Source of the DNA: an uncultured Collinsella sp.
Lineage (GTDB): Bacteria > Actinomycetota > Coriobacteriia > Coriobacteriales > Coriobacteriaceae
Direction of reading: 5' to 3'
Assembly (NCBI GenBank): GCA_902495525.1
Contig: CABUXL010000007.1
Span: forward strand, 1 to 64,000
Length of the DNA stretch: 64,000 nt
Part shown: positions 16,726 through 25,256 of the stretch, in pieces
Layout: the number at the start of each line of letters is the position of its first letter
How positions within the stretch are numbered: position 1 is the first letter of the stretch
Notes under the pieces: model-generated
The model's input: the letters and a program-made list of their open reading frames with translations, nothing else
What the model was told of the DNA's origin: nothing
The model's database searches: none
Position numbers and translations under genes: made by a program

Positions 16726-18942
16726 ATGGAACAACTCTCGCAATCGGGCTCGCGCGGTCGACGCCGCACGGGCAACGAGCCGGCGCCGCACGAACGCGTG
16801 AAGGGCGAACGCCGTGCCAACGAACCGCGACGCACCGCGAGCCCCCATCGCGCTTCTGCCAACAACGCGGGCCGCGCCAACACTCCCGCCGCGGAGCAGA
16901 CGCCTGCTCGCCCCAAGTCCCGCTACATCCCTGCACTCGACGGTCTGCGTACGCTCGCCGTCGTCGCGGTGGTGCTCTATCACCTCAACCTCACGTGGGC
17001 TCAGGGCGGCCTGCTCGGCGTCACGATCTTCTTTGTGCTTTCGGGCTATCTGATCACGCGTTTGCTGCTCAACGAAGTCGCTAAGACCGGCCGCATCGAC
17101 CTTAAGAGCTTCTGGATTCGCCGCATCCGTCGCCTGGTCCCTGCCGTGGTAACGGTAGTGTTCGTGACCTGCGCGCTGTGCACCATCTTCAACCACGTGA
17201 TGCTCACCAAGATGCGCCCCGACATCCTGCCGTCGCTGCTGTTCTTCAACAACTGGTGGCAGATTGCCCAAAACGTCTCGTACTTCAATGCTCTGGGCGA
17301 CCCCTCACCGCTCACGCACTTTTGGTCGCTTGCCATCGAGGAACAGTTCTACCTGATTTGGCCGCCACTGCTGTTTGCCATGGTATCTATGCATGTGAGC
17401 AAGCCCAACACGCGCCGCGTGGTTCTGGGCCTTGCCGCGGTATCTGCCCTAGCCATGATGGTGCTTTACAACCCTGCCGCCGACCCCAGCCGCGTGTACT
17501 ACGGCACCGACACCCGCGTGTTCTCGCTGCTGCTGGGCGCCTGGATGGCCTTTATCCCCGATCGCGACCTGGCGCCGGTGCGTCTCGCTCGTCGTTTGGG
17601 GCTCAATCGCCTGGCTGGCGCCGCCAAGCACGGCAAGAACGCCGAGGGCAAGCCTGGCGAGAAGGCCGACGAATCAGCCGAGACCGCCCCGGCACAGCCG
17701 AGCGCCCTCGTGCGCTTTTGGTCCTCGCCCGCATCCATCGATGCGCTGGGCGTCGTGGGTCTGGTTGGCCTTGCTGCCATGGTCGCGCTCACCAACGGCT
17801 ACACTCCGTTCCAGTATCGCGGAGGCACGCTGCTGTGCTCAATCCTCACGCTCATGGTTATTGCCGCCTGCGTGCAGCCCCAGGGAATGGTTGCCCGCGC
17901 GCTGTCCGCCGAGCCGCTCGTGTGGATTGGCAAGCGCTCGTACAGCATCTACCTGTGGCACTATCCGCTGCTGTTGCTCATGAACCCGGTCGCCAACATC
18001 AACGATACGCCCTGGTGGCAGTACATTTTGCAGGTGCTGTTGGTGGTCGCCGTGGCCGAATGCTCATATCGCTTTATCGAGACACCGTTTAGAAAGGGCG
18101 CCTTCGGTCGCACCGTCGCCGAATTCCGCGATGGCACCACCACGCCCGCCAACTGGGCACGCGCACACGTCCCCGTCTGCGCAGCCTGCGCTGTCGTGTT
18201 GGTCGTTGCACTGGGCGGCCTGATCTTTGTGCCCGAGACGTCTGCGCTGAGCGGCGAGGGCGCCGAGGTTCTGAACAAGGAAGCCAAAAACACCGCGCCC
18301 ACCGACCAGCAGGCGGCCGACGACACCGACAAGGACAACGACGGCTTCCCCGATGGCTCCTACGACCTGTTGATGATCGGTGACTCCGTGTCGCTGCGTG
18401 CCGTGGACACCTTTGACGGCGTGTTCCCGCACAGCCATATCGATGCCGAAAAGGGCCGCCAGTTCGATGCGGGCCGTGCGACATTTGAGGGCTATCTCCA
18501 ACAGAACCTTGCCGGCAAGATCGTGGTCTTTGCGCTGGGCACCAACGGCTTGGTAACCGACGACCAGATCGACGCCATCATGGCCGATGCAGGAGATAAG
18601 CGTATTGTGGTGTTTGTGAACACGCGCAGCCCGCAGCCGTGGGTTGGCTCTACTAACCAGGCCATCGCCAACGCCGCTACGCGCTACAAGAACGTGCGCG
18701 TTATCGACTGGTACGGATACAGTACCAACCGCAACGACCTGTTCGATGGCGATGGCACGCACCTATCGACCACTGGCGTGACTGAGTACCTCAACTTGAT
18801 CCACGACGCAGTCAAGAAGGACCTGCCCGTGCATCCTGAGGATCACGTCAACGATCCGCAACCGGCAGCCGTCAAGTCTGCCACCGACGCGCTCGTCAAT
18901 GCGCTCGCTCTCAAGCCGCACAAGCTGAGCACCGACAAGTAG
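16726..18942 (+). CDS. OafA/YrhL-type acyltransferase with C-terminal SGNH domain
   Basis: The 738-residue membrane protein has a basic disordered N-terminus (1-65), then a 10-TM acyltransferase_3 domain. This opens with LDGLRTLAVVAVVLYHL and carries FFVLSGYLI and SLAIEEQFYLIWP. From about residue 540 follows an extracytoplasmic SGNH hydrolase-like domain with IGDSVS (nucleophile Ser) and DGTHLSTTGV (Asp/His). Such fusions O-acetylate cell-wall polymers or surface glycans. Peptidoglycan or exopolysaccharide are both possible. The gene stands alone between divergent ribokinase and convergent NRAMP genes. The start has only a weak GGA site, but the reading frame has no better Met. Confidence 0.92.
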   Translation: MEQLSQSGSRGRRRTGNEPAPHERVKGERRANEPRRTASPHRASANNAGRANTPAAEQTPARPKSRYIPALDGLRTLAVVAVVLYHLNLTWAQGGLLGVTIFFVLSGYLITRLLLNEVAKTGRIDLKSFWIRRIRRLVPAVVTVVFVTCALCTIFNHVMLTKMRPDILPSLLFFNNWWQIAQNVSYFNALGDPSPLTHFWSLAIEEQFYLIWPPLLFAMVSMHVSKPNTRRVVLGLAAVSALAMMVLYNPAADPSRVYYGTDTRVFSLLLGAWMAFIPDRDLAPVRLARRLGLNRLAGAAKHGKNAEGKPGEKADESAETAPAQPSALVRFWSSPASIDALGVVGLVGLAAMVALTNGYTPFQYRGGTLLCSILTLMVIAACVQPQGMVARALSAEPLVWIGKRSYSIYLWHYPLLLLMNPVANINDTPWWQYILQVLLVVAVAECSYRFIETPFRKGAFGRTVAEFRDGTTTPANWARAHVPVCAACAVVLVVALGGLIFVPETSALSGEGAEVLNKEAKNTAPTDQQAADDTDKDNDGFPDGSYDLLMIGDSVSLRAVDTFDGVFPHSHIDAEKGRQFDAGRATFEGYLQQNLAGKIVVFALGTNGLVTDDQIDAIMADAGDKRIVVFVNTRSPQPWVGSTNQAIANAATRYKNVRVIDWYGYSTNRNDLFDGDGTHLSTTGVTEYLNLIHDAVKKDLPVHPEDHVNDPQPAAVKSATDALVNALALKPHKLSTDK

Positions 18943-19004
18943 TCCGCAGCAAACAACCCAAAATCACTCTTTTCGAGCCGGCCCCAAGAGGTCGCGGGCA
19001 AAAA

Positions 19005-19033
19005 ACAGGCCGCAGCCCATGGCTGCGGCCTGT
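19005..19033 (-). terminator. Terminator after the NRAMP-like gene
   Basis: ACAGGCCGCAGCC pairs with GGCTGCGGCCTGT; on the minus strand a T run follows. It lies 20 nt past the stop and could also serve the convergent acyltransferase gene. Confidence 0.8.
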
Positions 19034-19052
19034 TCGGAAGCAAAAGTGGGCG

Positions 19053-20315
19053 TTAAGCGCTGTAGCCCATCGCCTGCAGAACAAACATGACGACCGTGAG
19101 CACCGTAATCACACCGATAGTCGCCCAAGTGAGCACATTCCACACGCGGCCGTTGCGGTTAGTGCCCATAATGTGACGGTCAGCGGCGATAACCACCTGG
19201 AACACCAGAACCACGGGCAGCAGCACGCCATTGATGACCTGCGAGGTCATCATAATCTGGAACAGATCGACGCCGGGCATAAGTACCAGCACGGCAGAGA
19301 TACCGATGATGGCCGTAATGATGCCGCGATAGACCGGGGCCTCGTCCCAGCTGCGGTCGGCACCGCGCTCCCAGCCAAATGCCTCGCAGATAGCGCTCGA
19401 CGTAACGCCCGGCAGCACGCAGGCAGCCAAGAAGCTCGCCGCGACCAGGCCCGAGGCAAACAGTACCGTGGACCACTGACCCGCAATAGGCTCCAGCGCG
19501 CGGGCGGCATCGGCAGCATCGCTAATCTGAATACCCGCCGGGAACAACACCGTACCGGTCGTGATGATAATAAAGCCGGCAATGACATCGGCGGCAAGCG
19601 AGCCGCTCACGGTATCGATGCGCTGCAGCACGATATCGTCCTCGCTCGCGTTCTTATCGACCACGTTGTTCTGCGCCAAGAAGATCATCCACGGCGCGAT
19701 GGTGGTACCGATCGTTGCGACCACGAGCGACACGTAGCTGGGGTCATTTTGAATGTTAGGCACGACCAGGTCGACCGCGACCTCACCCCAGTTAGGGCCA
19801 GCCATAAACGCGGCGACAATATAGGTCACGAACACGCAGCTCACCAGCAGCAGAATCTTCTCGATGCGCTGGAAACTACCCGACATGGTAAGCATCCACA
19901 CCAGCAGCGCCACCAACGGCACCGAGATGCTCGCCGGCACGCCAAAAAGAGCAAGGCCGCTGGCGATGCCCGCAAACTCCGAAATGGTCACAGCCGTGTT
20001 GGCGATCAACAGCGCCGCCATAGCAAGTACACTCTTGCGCACGCCAAAGCGCTCGCGAATGAGCGATGCCAGGCCCTTGCCCGTGACGCAGCCGCAGCGC
20101 GCCGCGGTCTCCTGCGTCACGATGAGCAGCACAGTCATGACGGGAAGCATCCAGAGCATCTTGTAGCCATAGCTGGCGCCCGCGCTGGAATACGTTGCAA
20201 TGCCGCCGGCGTCATTGCCCGAAAGCGCCGCCAGCAGACCGGGACCCATAGCGCCAAAGATGGCCGCGATGGTCAGCTTTTGCTTGGTGCCCGACTTTTG
20301 CTTGGTATTTTGCAC
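19053..20315 (-). CDS. NRAMP-family metal transporter (NRAMP-related Mg transporter-like)
   Basis: The protein is 420 residues from a GTG start (VQNTKQKSGTKQ) with AGGTGG 7 nt upstream; an earlier in-frame Met lies inside the preceding gene. About eleven hydrophobic segments have the NRAMP order. Helix 1 reads GPGLLAALSGNDAGGIATYSSAG instead of the canonical DPGN motif, and helix 6 reads TIAPWMIFLAQNN rather than the MPHN type. That pattern departs from classical Mn/Fe NRAMPs. It recalls NRAMP-related magnesium transporters described from Eggerthella lenta, a relative. The gene starts 9 nt after an MgtE-like gene, which supports magnesium. The metal is inferred. Confidence 0.82.
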   Translation of the reverse strand: MQNTKQKSGTKQKLTIAAIFGAMGPGLLAALSGNDAGGIATYSSAGASYGYKMLWMLPVMTVLLIVTQETAARCGCVTGKGLASLIRERFGVRKSVLAMAALLIANTAVTISEFAGIASGLALFGVPASISVPLVALLVWMLTMSGSFQRIEKILLLVSCVFVTYIVAAFMAGPNWGEVAVDLVVPNIQNDPSYVSLVVATIGTTIAPWMIFLAQNNVVDKNASEDDIVLQRIDTVSGSLAADVIAGFIIITTGTVLFPAGIQISDAADAARALEPIAGQWSTVLFASGLVAASFLAACVLPGVTSSAICEAFGWERGADRSWDEAPVYRGIITAIIGISAVLVLMPGVDLFQIMMTSQVINGVLLPVVLVFQVVIAADRHIMGTNRNGRVWNVLTWATIGVITVLTVVMFVLQAMGYSA

Positions 20316-20323
20316 GCGACCAC

Positions 20324-22168
20324 CTAACCCATGACTGACATGGCGAGCAGCACCGCGGCGATGCAATACGCCACACACGAAATCATGACGGCAATGACGT
20401 TCATGGCGGTGCCCGACGTGTTGAGGTCATGCTCGTCACGCCAGAACAGCACCATCAGGTAAATCACGGCGCTCATGTTGCCGATCAGACAAATGATGGC
20501 CGCGATGTTAAAGCAGCCGGTAAAGAGCTGCTCCTCAAACATGGTGGCATCGGGGAACGCGGCGGTGCGCACCAGCTGCGCGCACAGGTAGGTCACGAGC
20601 GACAGAATCAGGCCCATGCCCGTGCTCTGGAAGAAGAATCCCAGGTACGGCTTGGGCTCGTCGTCGTGACCGTCGTACTCGAGGAAGTAGTTCTTGACGA
20701 ACGACACCATGCGCGAGGCAGCCAGCAGCACGAGCGGCATGGCGCACATGGGGAACACCACCAGATGCGCGGAGTCCAGCGCCGTCCCCAGCACCGTCGC
20801 CATAAGGCACGAGGCAATGCCCCACACGACGACCCAGTACTGACGATGCACGAACCAGCTGAGCACGTTCGTCGAGTCGTCCGACGCGCTGTCGCCCGAG
20901 CCGACGCCTGCGATCTGCAGGTCCTCCTGGTGCTCCTCGGCGATAACGTCCATGGCGTCGTCGAAAGTTACGATACCCAGGATATGACGGTTCTCGTCGC
21001 AGACGGGGATGGCAACCAGGTCGTACTTGGTCATCTCGTCCGTCACGTCTTCCTGGTCCTCGTCGGGCGACACGTAGACCAGATCGCGATAGGCGAGCTG
21101 GCCCAGCGTGGCGTCGCGGTCGGCCACGATCAGCGTGCGCAGCGAAAGCACGCCCGTCAGCATGCCGCTCGGATCCTCGGTATAGACGTAGTAGACGCTC
21201 TCAAAGTCCTCGTCGAGCTTGCGGATTGCCTCGATGGCATCGCCGACCGTCGCCGTGGCGGGCAGCGAGACAAACTCCGAGGTCATGATGCGGCCGGCGG
21301 TGTTGTCCTCATAGCCCAGCAGATTACGAATCGCCTTCTCCTCCTTGACGCCCATCAGGCGCAGGAGCTTCTCGGCCTTCTCGTAATCGAGCTCGTCGAT
21401 CAGGTCGGCAGCGTCGTCCGGGTCCATCATGGCCAGCATCGACGATGCGTCGGTATCGGACAGGCCCTCGAGCATCTCGGTCATAAGCTCGTCGTCATCG
21501 AACTCCGAGATGGCCTCGGCGGCCTGTGCCGTATCGAGCTGCGCGAACACCTGCGCGCGCAGGCGCGGATCGAGCTGCTCGATGATGTCGGCGATGTCGG
21601 CAGGATGCAGCTCGCCAAGCGTCTTGTGCGACACCGAGAGCTGGATGTTCTTAGTCGAGCGATCGAGCAGGTCCATGTAAGACCAGGCGATAATGTCCTC
21701 GCTGAGCGGCTTGCCCAGGTGCTTCATAAAGCCTTCGACGATATGCTCGAGCGCGGGGCTGATGGCGCGTAGCAGACCGCGGGCACCGACCTCGGCGCCC
21801 AGCAGGCGCAGCTGATTTTCGCCCGACATGGAAAACTTGATGTCGTTGACGCGCACGACCTTCATGCCCTGCGTGTCGACTATCTGCTTGTTGAGCACGT
21901 CGCGGGCAAGCAAGAGTTCGGTCGGCTGCAGGTACGAAAAACGGATTTCGGTGGCCGACGTCTTAAGGTGTACACCCGTCTCGTCGATACGGTCGACCCA
22001 TTTGCGCCAGCTGATCATAAACGGCGTCTTGCCGGGTCCCCGGAACGCGAGCGACGTCACGTGCGGAAAAACTTCGCCGGTAGCAATACCAAAATCGTTG
22101 ACCACGCCGAGCTTTTCGCCGTCGACGTCCAAGACCGGCAATTTGAGCATCTCACTCAGATAATTCAA
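20324..22168 (-). CDS. MgtE-like magnesium channel protein with N-terminal PRC barrel
   Basis: The 614-residue protein is longer than typical MgtE (about 450). An N-terminal PRC-barrel-like region, YLSEMLKLPVLDVDGEKLG, covers about residues 1-75. An MgtE intracellular N-domain (about 185-290, with HPADIADIIEQLD) and a CBS pair (about 295-425) follow, then five hydrophobic segments (about 450-614), the MgtE membrane number though sequence is divergent. CBS and N domains in MgtE sense cytosolic Mg. The start codon appears to be TTG, 5 nt after GGGGAG. An alternative is ATG six codons in. The NRAMP-like gene follows 9 nt later, so both are probably co-expressed. Confidence 0.82.
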   Translation of the reverse strand: MNYLSEMLKLPVLDVDGEKLGVVNDFGIATGEVFPHVTSLAFRGPGKTPFMISWRKWVDRIDETGVHLKTSATEIRFSYLQPTELLLARDVLNKQIVDTQGMKVVRVNDIKFSMSGENQLRLLGAEVGARGLLRAISPALEHIVEGFMKHLGKPLSEDIIAWSYMDLLDRSTKNIQLSVSHKTLGELHPADIADIIEQLDPRLRAQVFAQLDTAQAAEAISEFDDDELMTEMLEGLSDTDASSMLAMMDPDDAADLIDELDYEKAEKLLRLMGVKEEKAIRNLLGYEDNTAGRIMTSEFVSLPATATVGDAIEAIRKLDEDFESVYYVYTEDPSGMLTGVLSLRTLIVADRDATLGQLAYRDLVYVSPDEDQEDVTDEMTKYDLVAIPVCDENRHILGIVTFDDAMDVIAEEHQEDLQIAGVGSGDSASDDSTNVLSWFVHRQYWVVVWGIASCLMATVLGTALDSAHLVVFPMCAMPLVLLAASRMVSFVKNYFLEYDGHDDEPKPYLGFFFQSTGMGLILSLVTYLCAQLVRTAAFPDATMFEEQLFTGCFNIAAIICLIGNMSAVIYLMVLFWRDEHDLNTSGTAMNVIAVMISCVAYCIAAVLLAMSVMG

Positions 22169-22184
22169 TGGTGCTCCCCATCAT
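22152..22184 (-). CDS. Ten-codon leader ORF overlapping the MgtE-like start
   Basis: MMGSTIELSE-stop has an excellent ribosome site (GGAGGAATA before ATG) and ends inside the MgtE-like gene, overlapping its TTG start in another reading frame. Its TGA is followed directly by GATG, placing an alternative ATG of the main gene one base later. This arrangement suggests translational coupling or a leader-peptide control of the transporter. A perfect hairpin (22192-22220) lies immediately upstream of the ribosome site. It is visible in sequence but unproven as a translated peptide. Confidence 0.4.
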   Translation of the reverse strand: MMGSTIELSE

Positions 22185-22191
22185 TATTCCT

Positions 22192-22220
22192 CCGGACGCG
22201 GCCGCGCGTGCGGCGTCCGG
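22192..22220 (-). promoter_or_regulatory. Leader hairpins upstream of the MgtE-like gene
   Basis: CCGGACGC and GCGTCCGG form an arm that ends exactly at the ribosome site AGGA of the leader ORF. Further up, 22272-22308, ACCCCGTGCATG pairs with CTGCATGGGGT. The 328-nt gap to the NodB-like gene also carries a GGGGAC hairpin at 22460. I could not match the M-box or other Mg riboswitch consensus. Confidence 0.4.
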
Positions 22221-22459
22221 GGGCTTCTGGATATGTATACGCATGCGCGGGCGGCGCGCCGCTCGACGCTTACACCCCGTGCATGCGCAAAAAGCACCTG
22301 CATGGGGTCATCGACTGTATGGTCGAGGTTTGGATTTCACCTGTAACCTTTCTCTTGACCCTCATTAACCGCAGTAACTATAGCATCAGCATCGCCCTGC
22401 GGCATCGAATTTATGCGCTGCACATTGCGGGCATACCAAACGCTGACGCATCCGTGACA

Positions 22460-22488
22460 TAGTCATTGGGGACGTTCTTAAATGACTA
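22460..22488. repeat. GGGGAC-loop hairpin repeat, copy 3
   Basis: TAGTCATT and AATGACTA enclose GGGGACGTTCTTA. It sits 9 nt from the NodB-like stop codon and may act as its terminator. Confidence 0.75.
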
Positions 22489-22496
22489 CCCAATAA

Positions 22497-23903
22497 CTAC
22501 TCTGTGGTGTCGTTGTCCTCGACAAGTTGGGGGAACACGGCGTCCTTGGGCATGGTGGCCTTCGTCAGCGAGGTGAGCTTTTTGCTCAGCGACGTGTCCG
22601 TCTTGACCAGGTCGCTGAGCGTCACGATCTTGTAGCCGTCAGCAATGAGGCCGTCGATAATCTGCGGCAGCGCCTCGAGCGTCTGCTCGGCGCATTCGTC
22701 TCTATCGGTGAGCAACACGATATTGCCCGGCGTCACCGAATCGAGCACCGTCGAGACCTGCTCGTCGGCACCGTTGAGCAGCCAGTCGCCCGAGTCAATA
22801 TTCCACGAGACCACGGCGGAGACCAGGTCCATCGCATCAATCCAGTTTTGCTCGTCAAAGGCAGCGTAGGGAGCACGCAGCAGCATCGTCTTCACGCCGG
22901 TCGCCGACTTAATCGCATCGGTGCCTTTCATGATCTGTTCGCGTACCGCCTCACGGTCCCGACCCTTGAGCGAATCGTCGCTGTAGCTGTTGGATCCGAT
23001 CTCGCACCCGGCATCGACAATCGCCTTGGCCGTGGCAGGCGAGGCCTCGGCCGCATCGCCCGAAAGGAAGAACGTCGCGGTGACGCCCTTTTCCTTGAGC
23101 ACCTGCAAGATCTGCTTGGTGGCGCCGCTCGGACCCTCGTCAAACGTCAGCGCCACGTACTTTTTGTTGCCCTTGGGCGCCACGCTGGCGCACGCAACGA
23201 CGCAATCGGTGGCGGGCACAACCTCGCCGCGGTCTTGCGTCTTGCCCGACTGCTCACCAACCCACACCTCGGAGCGGCCCTGGACACCCCACGTCTGCAC
23301 ATACTCGATAGCGCCCGTACCCTCGACCTTGAGCTTGGGCTCGATAACCGTAGCCTGAACCTCGTGCTTCTCGTAGATGTTACGGCCATCCTTGACCGTC
23401 ACCTTCTCGCCGCCCTCAAGTTCGCGGCTATCCCATTTGCCCTGCTTCACGCGCTTGCCGTCGACCTTCACCGACAGCTTTTCGCCCCCATGGCGCTTGA
23501 GCACGCTGTCATCGACGGCCAGCAGGTCGCCTGCGTCGTAGGTATCGGTCAACTCCTGGTCGTCGATGAGATTCTGCAGCGTAGAGCCCACACGCACCGC
23601 GGTCTTCTGGCCGTTGAGCTCCACGTCCACACTGCGGTTGACGTAGCCCACGACGGCAGCGATAAACAGCACGAGTGCGCAACCCACGGCAATGAGCGCA
23701 TAGGGCAAGCGAGACGAACGACGGGGCGTACGGCTGTTGCCGATGCGCGCGCTGCGATCGCTAAAGCCGCGGCTATGGTTGAGATACATCGCGCCGGGCT
23801 TACGGTGACGGCGGCGCTGACCGCTGGGCAGCTGCCCCAGGTCGCGGCGCGCTGTCGGATGCGCATCCGAACGCCCGTTTAAGTTGGATCCGTTTTGGTG
23901 CAT
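22497..23903 (-). CDS. NodB-fold protein (polysaccharide deacetylase family) with altered catalytic motifs
   Basis: The 468-residue membrane-anchored protein has a basic cytoplasmic tail, one TM segment (about 70-90) and an extracytoplasmic part. This includes two short ubiquitin-like beta repeats (about 92-170, as in YabE/DUF348-type), then a NodB domain (about 248-440). The usual TFDDGP is TFDEGPS; the metal-binding HxxxH motif is replaced by SNSYSDDS; the RPPYG motif is RAPYAAF. Loss of the two metal histidines suggests an inactive or altered enzyme, possibly a wall-binding protein. It is followed by the MgtE-like gene on the same strand, across 328 nt. Start choice is supported by AGGGGG upstream. 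Confidence 0.82.
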   Translation of the reverse strand: MHQNGSNLNGRSDAHPTARRDLGQLPSGQRRRHRKPGAMYLNHSRGFSDRSARIGNSRTPRRSSRLPYALIAVGCALVLFIAAVVGYVNRSVDVELNGQKTAVRVGSTLQNLIDDQELTDTYDAGDLLAVDDSVLKRHGGEKLSVKVDGKRVKQGKWDSRELEGGEKVTVKDGRNIYEKHEVQATVIEPKLKVEGTGAIEYVQTWGVQGRSEVWVGEQSGKTQDRGEVVPATDCVVACASVAPKGNKKYVALTFDEGPSGATKQILQVLKEKGVTATFFLSGDAAEASPATAKAIVDAGCEIGSNSYSDDSLKGRDREAVREQIMKGTDAIKSATGVKTMLLRAPYAAFDEQNWIDAMDLVSAVVSWNIDSGDWLLNGADEQVSTVLDSVTPGNIVLLTDRDECAEQTLEALPQIIDGLIADGYKIVTLSDLVKTDTSLSKKLTSLTKATMPKDAVFPQLVEDNDTTE

Positions 23904-23924
23904 GTGCCCTCCCCCATAAACACA

Positions 23925-23954
23925 GCAAGCCGGAGCAACAGGTCTCCGGCTTGC
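23925..23954 (-). terminator. Terminator after the PRC-barrel gene
   Basis: GCAAGCCGGAG pairs with CTCCGGCTTGC across an 8-nt loop, 20 nt past the stop of the gene at 23976. Confidence 0.65.
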
Positions 23955-23975
23955 CTCCCATCATTTGGTACGTCG

Positions 23976-24731
23976 CTATTTTGTAGCTTTTGACGAGCCT
24001 CCGCTCGCCTTTTGGTATTCGTCCTTAAAGGCCTTGAACATGCCGCGCGTCTTGCCGAGCTGCTTGCCCAGTGCGCGACTGCCCTTGTCCACGGCAACCG
24101 ATCCCTTGTCGTCGAGTACCTTGGCACCCTTTTTGACCTTGTCGCCCACCACGACGCTGGCCTCGGCGGCCTTGGCGGCCGCACCGCCCGAATACCCGAG
24201 CGACTTGACCTCGTCCGAGACGACCATCGCACCGTTCTCGTAGCCGCGCAGCATCGTCGGCGGCACCTGCGTGTCACCAACCAAAATACTCGAAGCAGCA
24301 CCGGCGGTCACATAGAATGCCTGCACGATGCCCGAGCGTGGCTTGAACTCAACGTCCGAGCAATAGCCCACGACGTCGCCCGATTCCGTGCGCACGTCCA
24401 TACCGACCCAGATGATGCAATCGTCCAGGTTGATGTCGAGGCGCTTGGCAGCGGCGGCATCGTACGTGTCCTTGACGTCATCGACCGCAATGGCGCCCTC
24501 GTAGACACCAATGGCGTCGAGCGCTACGAATCGGTCGGGACGCTCGATCATGCCCGCGATATCGGACTGGCGGACCATAAAGCCGACCACGCGCGTACCG
24601 CCCGGGGTAAAGACCGGAAAGTGAATCTTTCCGAGCTTTTTAGGGCTGCGCGGCGTGCCGTCCTTTTTGGTGCGCTTGTCCTCGGTAGGCTTGCGATAGA
24701 TCTTGGCGCCGACAAAATCCCCGGCGCGCAT
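23976..24731 (-). CDS. PRC-barrel domain protein
   Basis: The 251-residue soluble protein has two PRC-barrel-like units (about 5-75 and 100-165: LDDCIIWVGMDVRTESGDVVGYC) and a Lys/Ala-rich C-terminal tail with repeated KG residues. PRC barrels are small beta domains found in RNA-processing and photosynthetic proteins and in surface-charge sensing; no specific role can be named. The ATG shares one base with the stop of the YtxH gene (TAATG), a sign of tight translational coupling and of a shared function. Confidence 0.78.
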   Translation of the reverse strand: MRAGDFVGAKIYRKPTEDKRTKKDGTPRSPKKLGKIHFPVFTPGGTRVVGFMVRQSDIAGMIERPDRFVALDAIGVYEGAIAVDDVKDTYDAAAAKRLDINLDDCIIWVGMDVRTESGDVVGYCSDVEFKPRSGIVQAFYVTAGAASSILVGDTQVPPTMLRGYENGAMVVSDEVKSLGYSGGAAAKAAEASVVVGDKVKKGAKVLDDKGSVAVDKGSRALGKQLGKTRGMFKAFKDEYQKASGGSSKATK

Positions 24732-25120
24732 TATGCCTCGGTCGAGGGCTCCGCAGCCTCGGTATCAGCCTCGACGGCGTTTTCGACCACGACGTCGGCG
24801 GCAGGCGTCACGTTGCCGCCCGAAATGGCGTCGTTGAGCTGCTCGCGCAGCTGGTCCATGCGCTCGCGGGCCAGGTCGACCTTGGCGCGCAGGTCGTCGG
24901 TCTTGGCGTCGACCATCGGGCCAAAGTCATTCACCGCAGCACGGGCCTCCTCGGCGCTGTGCTCGTAGGTGTCGCGCATATTGTCCCAGGCGTCGTTGGC
25001 GATATCGGCAGCCATGGCGCGGGTCTCGGCGCCCGAGCGCGGGGCCAGAGCAACGCCGACAATAGCGCCGGCAGCGGCACCAAAAAGTGCGCCGGAGACA
25101 AAGCTGAAAGTCTTACCCAT
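24731..25120 (-). CDS. YtxH-domain protein
   Basis: The 129-residue protein starts MGKTFSFVSGALFGAAAGAIVGVALAPRSG, the YtxH signature: a single hydrophobic glycine-rich helix near the N-terminus. An amphipathic helical region (DNMRDTYEHSAEEARAAV, KVDLARERMDQLREQL) and an acidic tail follow. Related proteins are general-stress membrane proteins in Firmicutes and Actinobacteria. The start is chosen for the AGGAGAGG site 7 nt upstream; an ATG two codons earlier is too close to it. It is coupled to the PRC-barrel gene. Confidence 0.8.
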   Translation of the reverse strand: MGKTFSFVSGALFGAAAGAIVGVALAPRSGAETRAMAADIANDAWDNMRDTYEHSAEEARAAVNDFGPMVDAKTDDLRAKVDLARERMDQLREQLNDAISGGNVTPAADVVVENAVEADTEAAEPSTEA

Positions 25121-25256
25121 GATCATTCCTCTCCTGCGGGCACGTCGGTGCCCACCGTTTGAATGCTGTCCATTATACCCGCAGCGCATCACTTGCCGCT
25201 CCGCTCATCTGCGTACGGCAAAGGCGCAGGTATGTGATGGTGATAAACGCCTAGGC

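Noticed and set aside
22221..22459. M-box magnesium riboswitch upstream of the MgtE-like gene
   Set aside because: The conserved M-box segments could not be found; only generic hairpins are visible.
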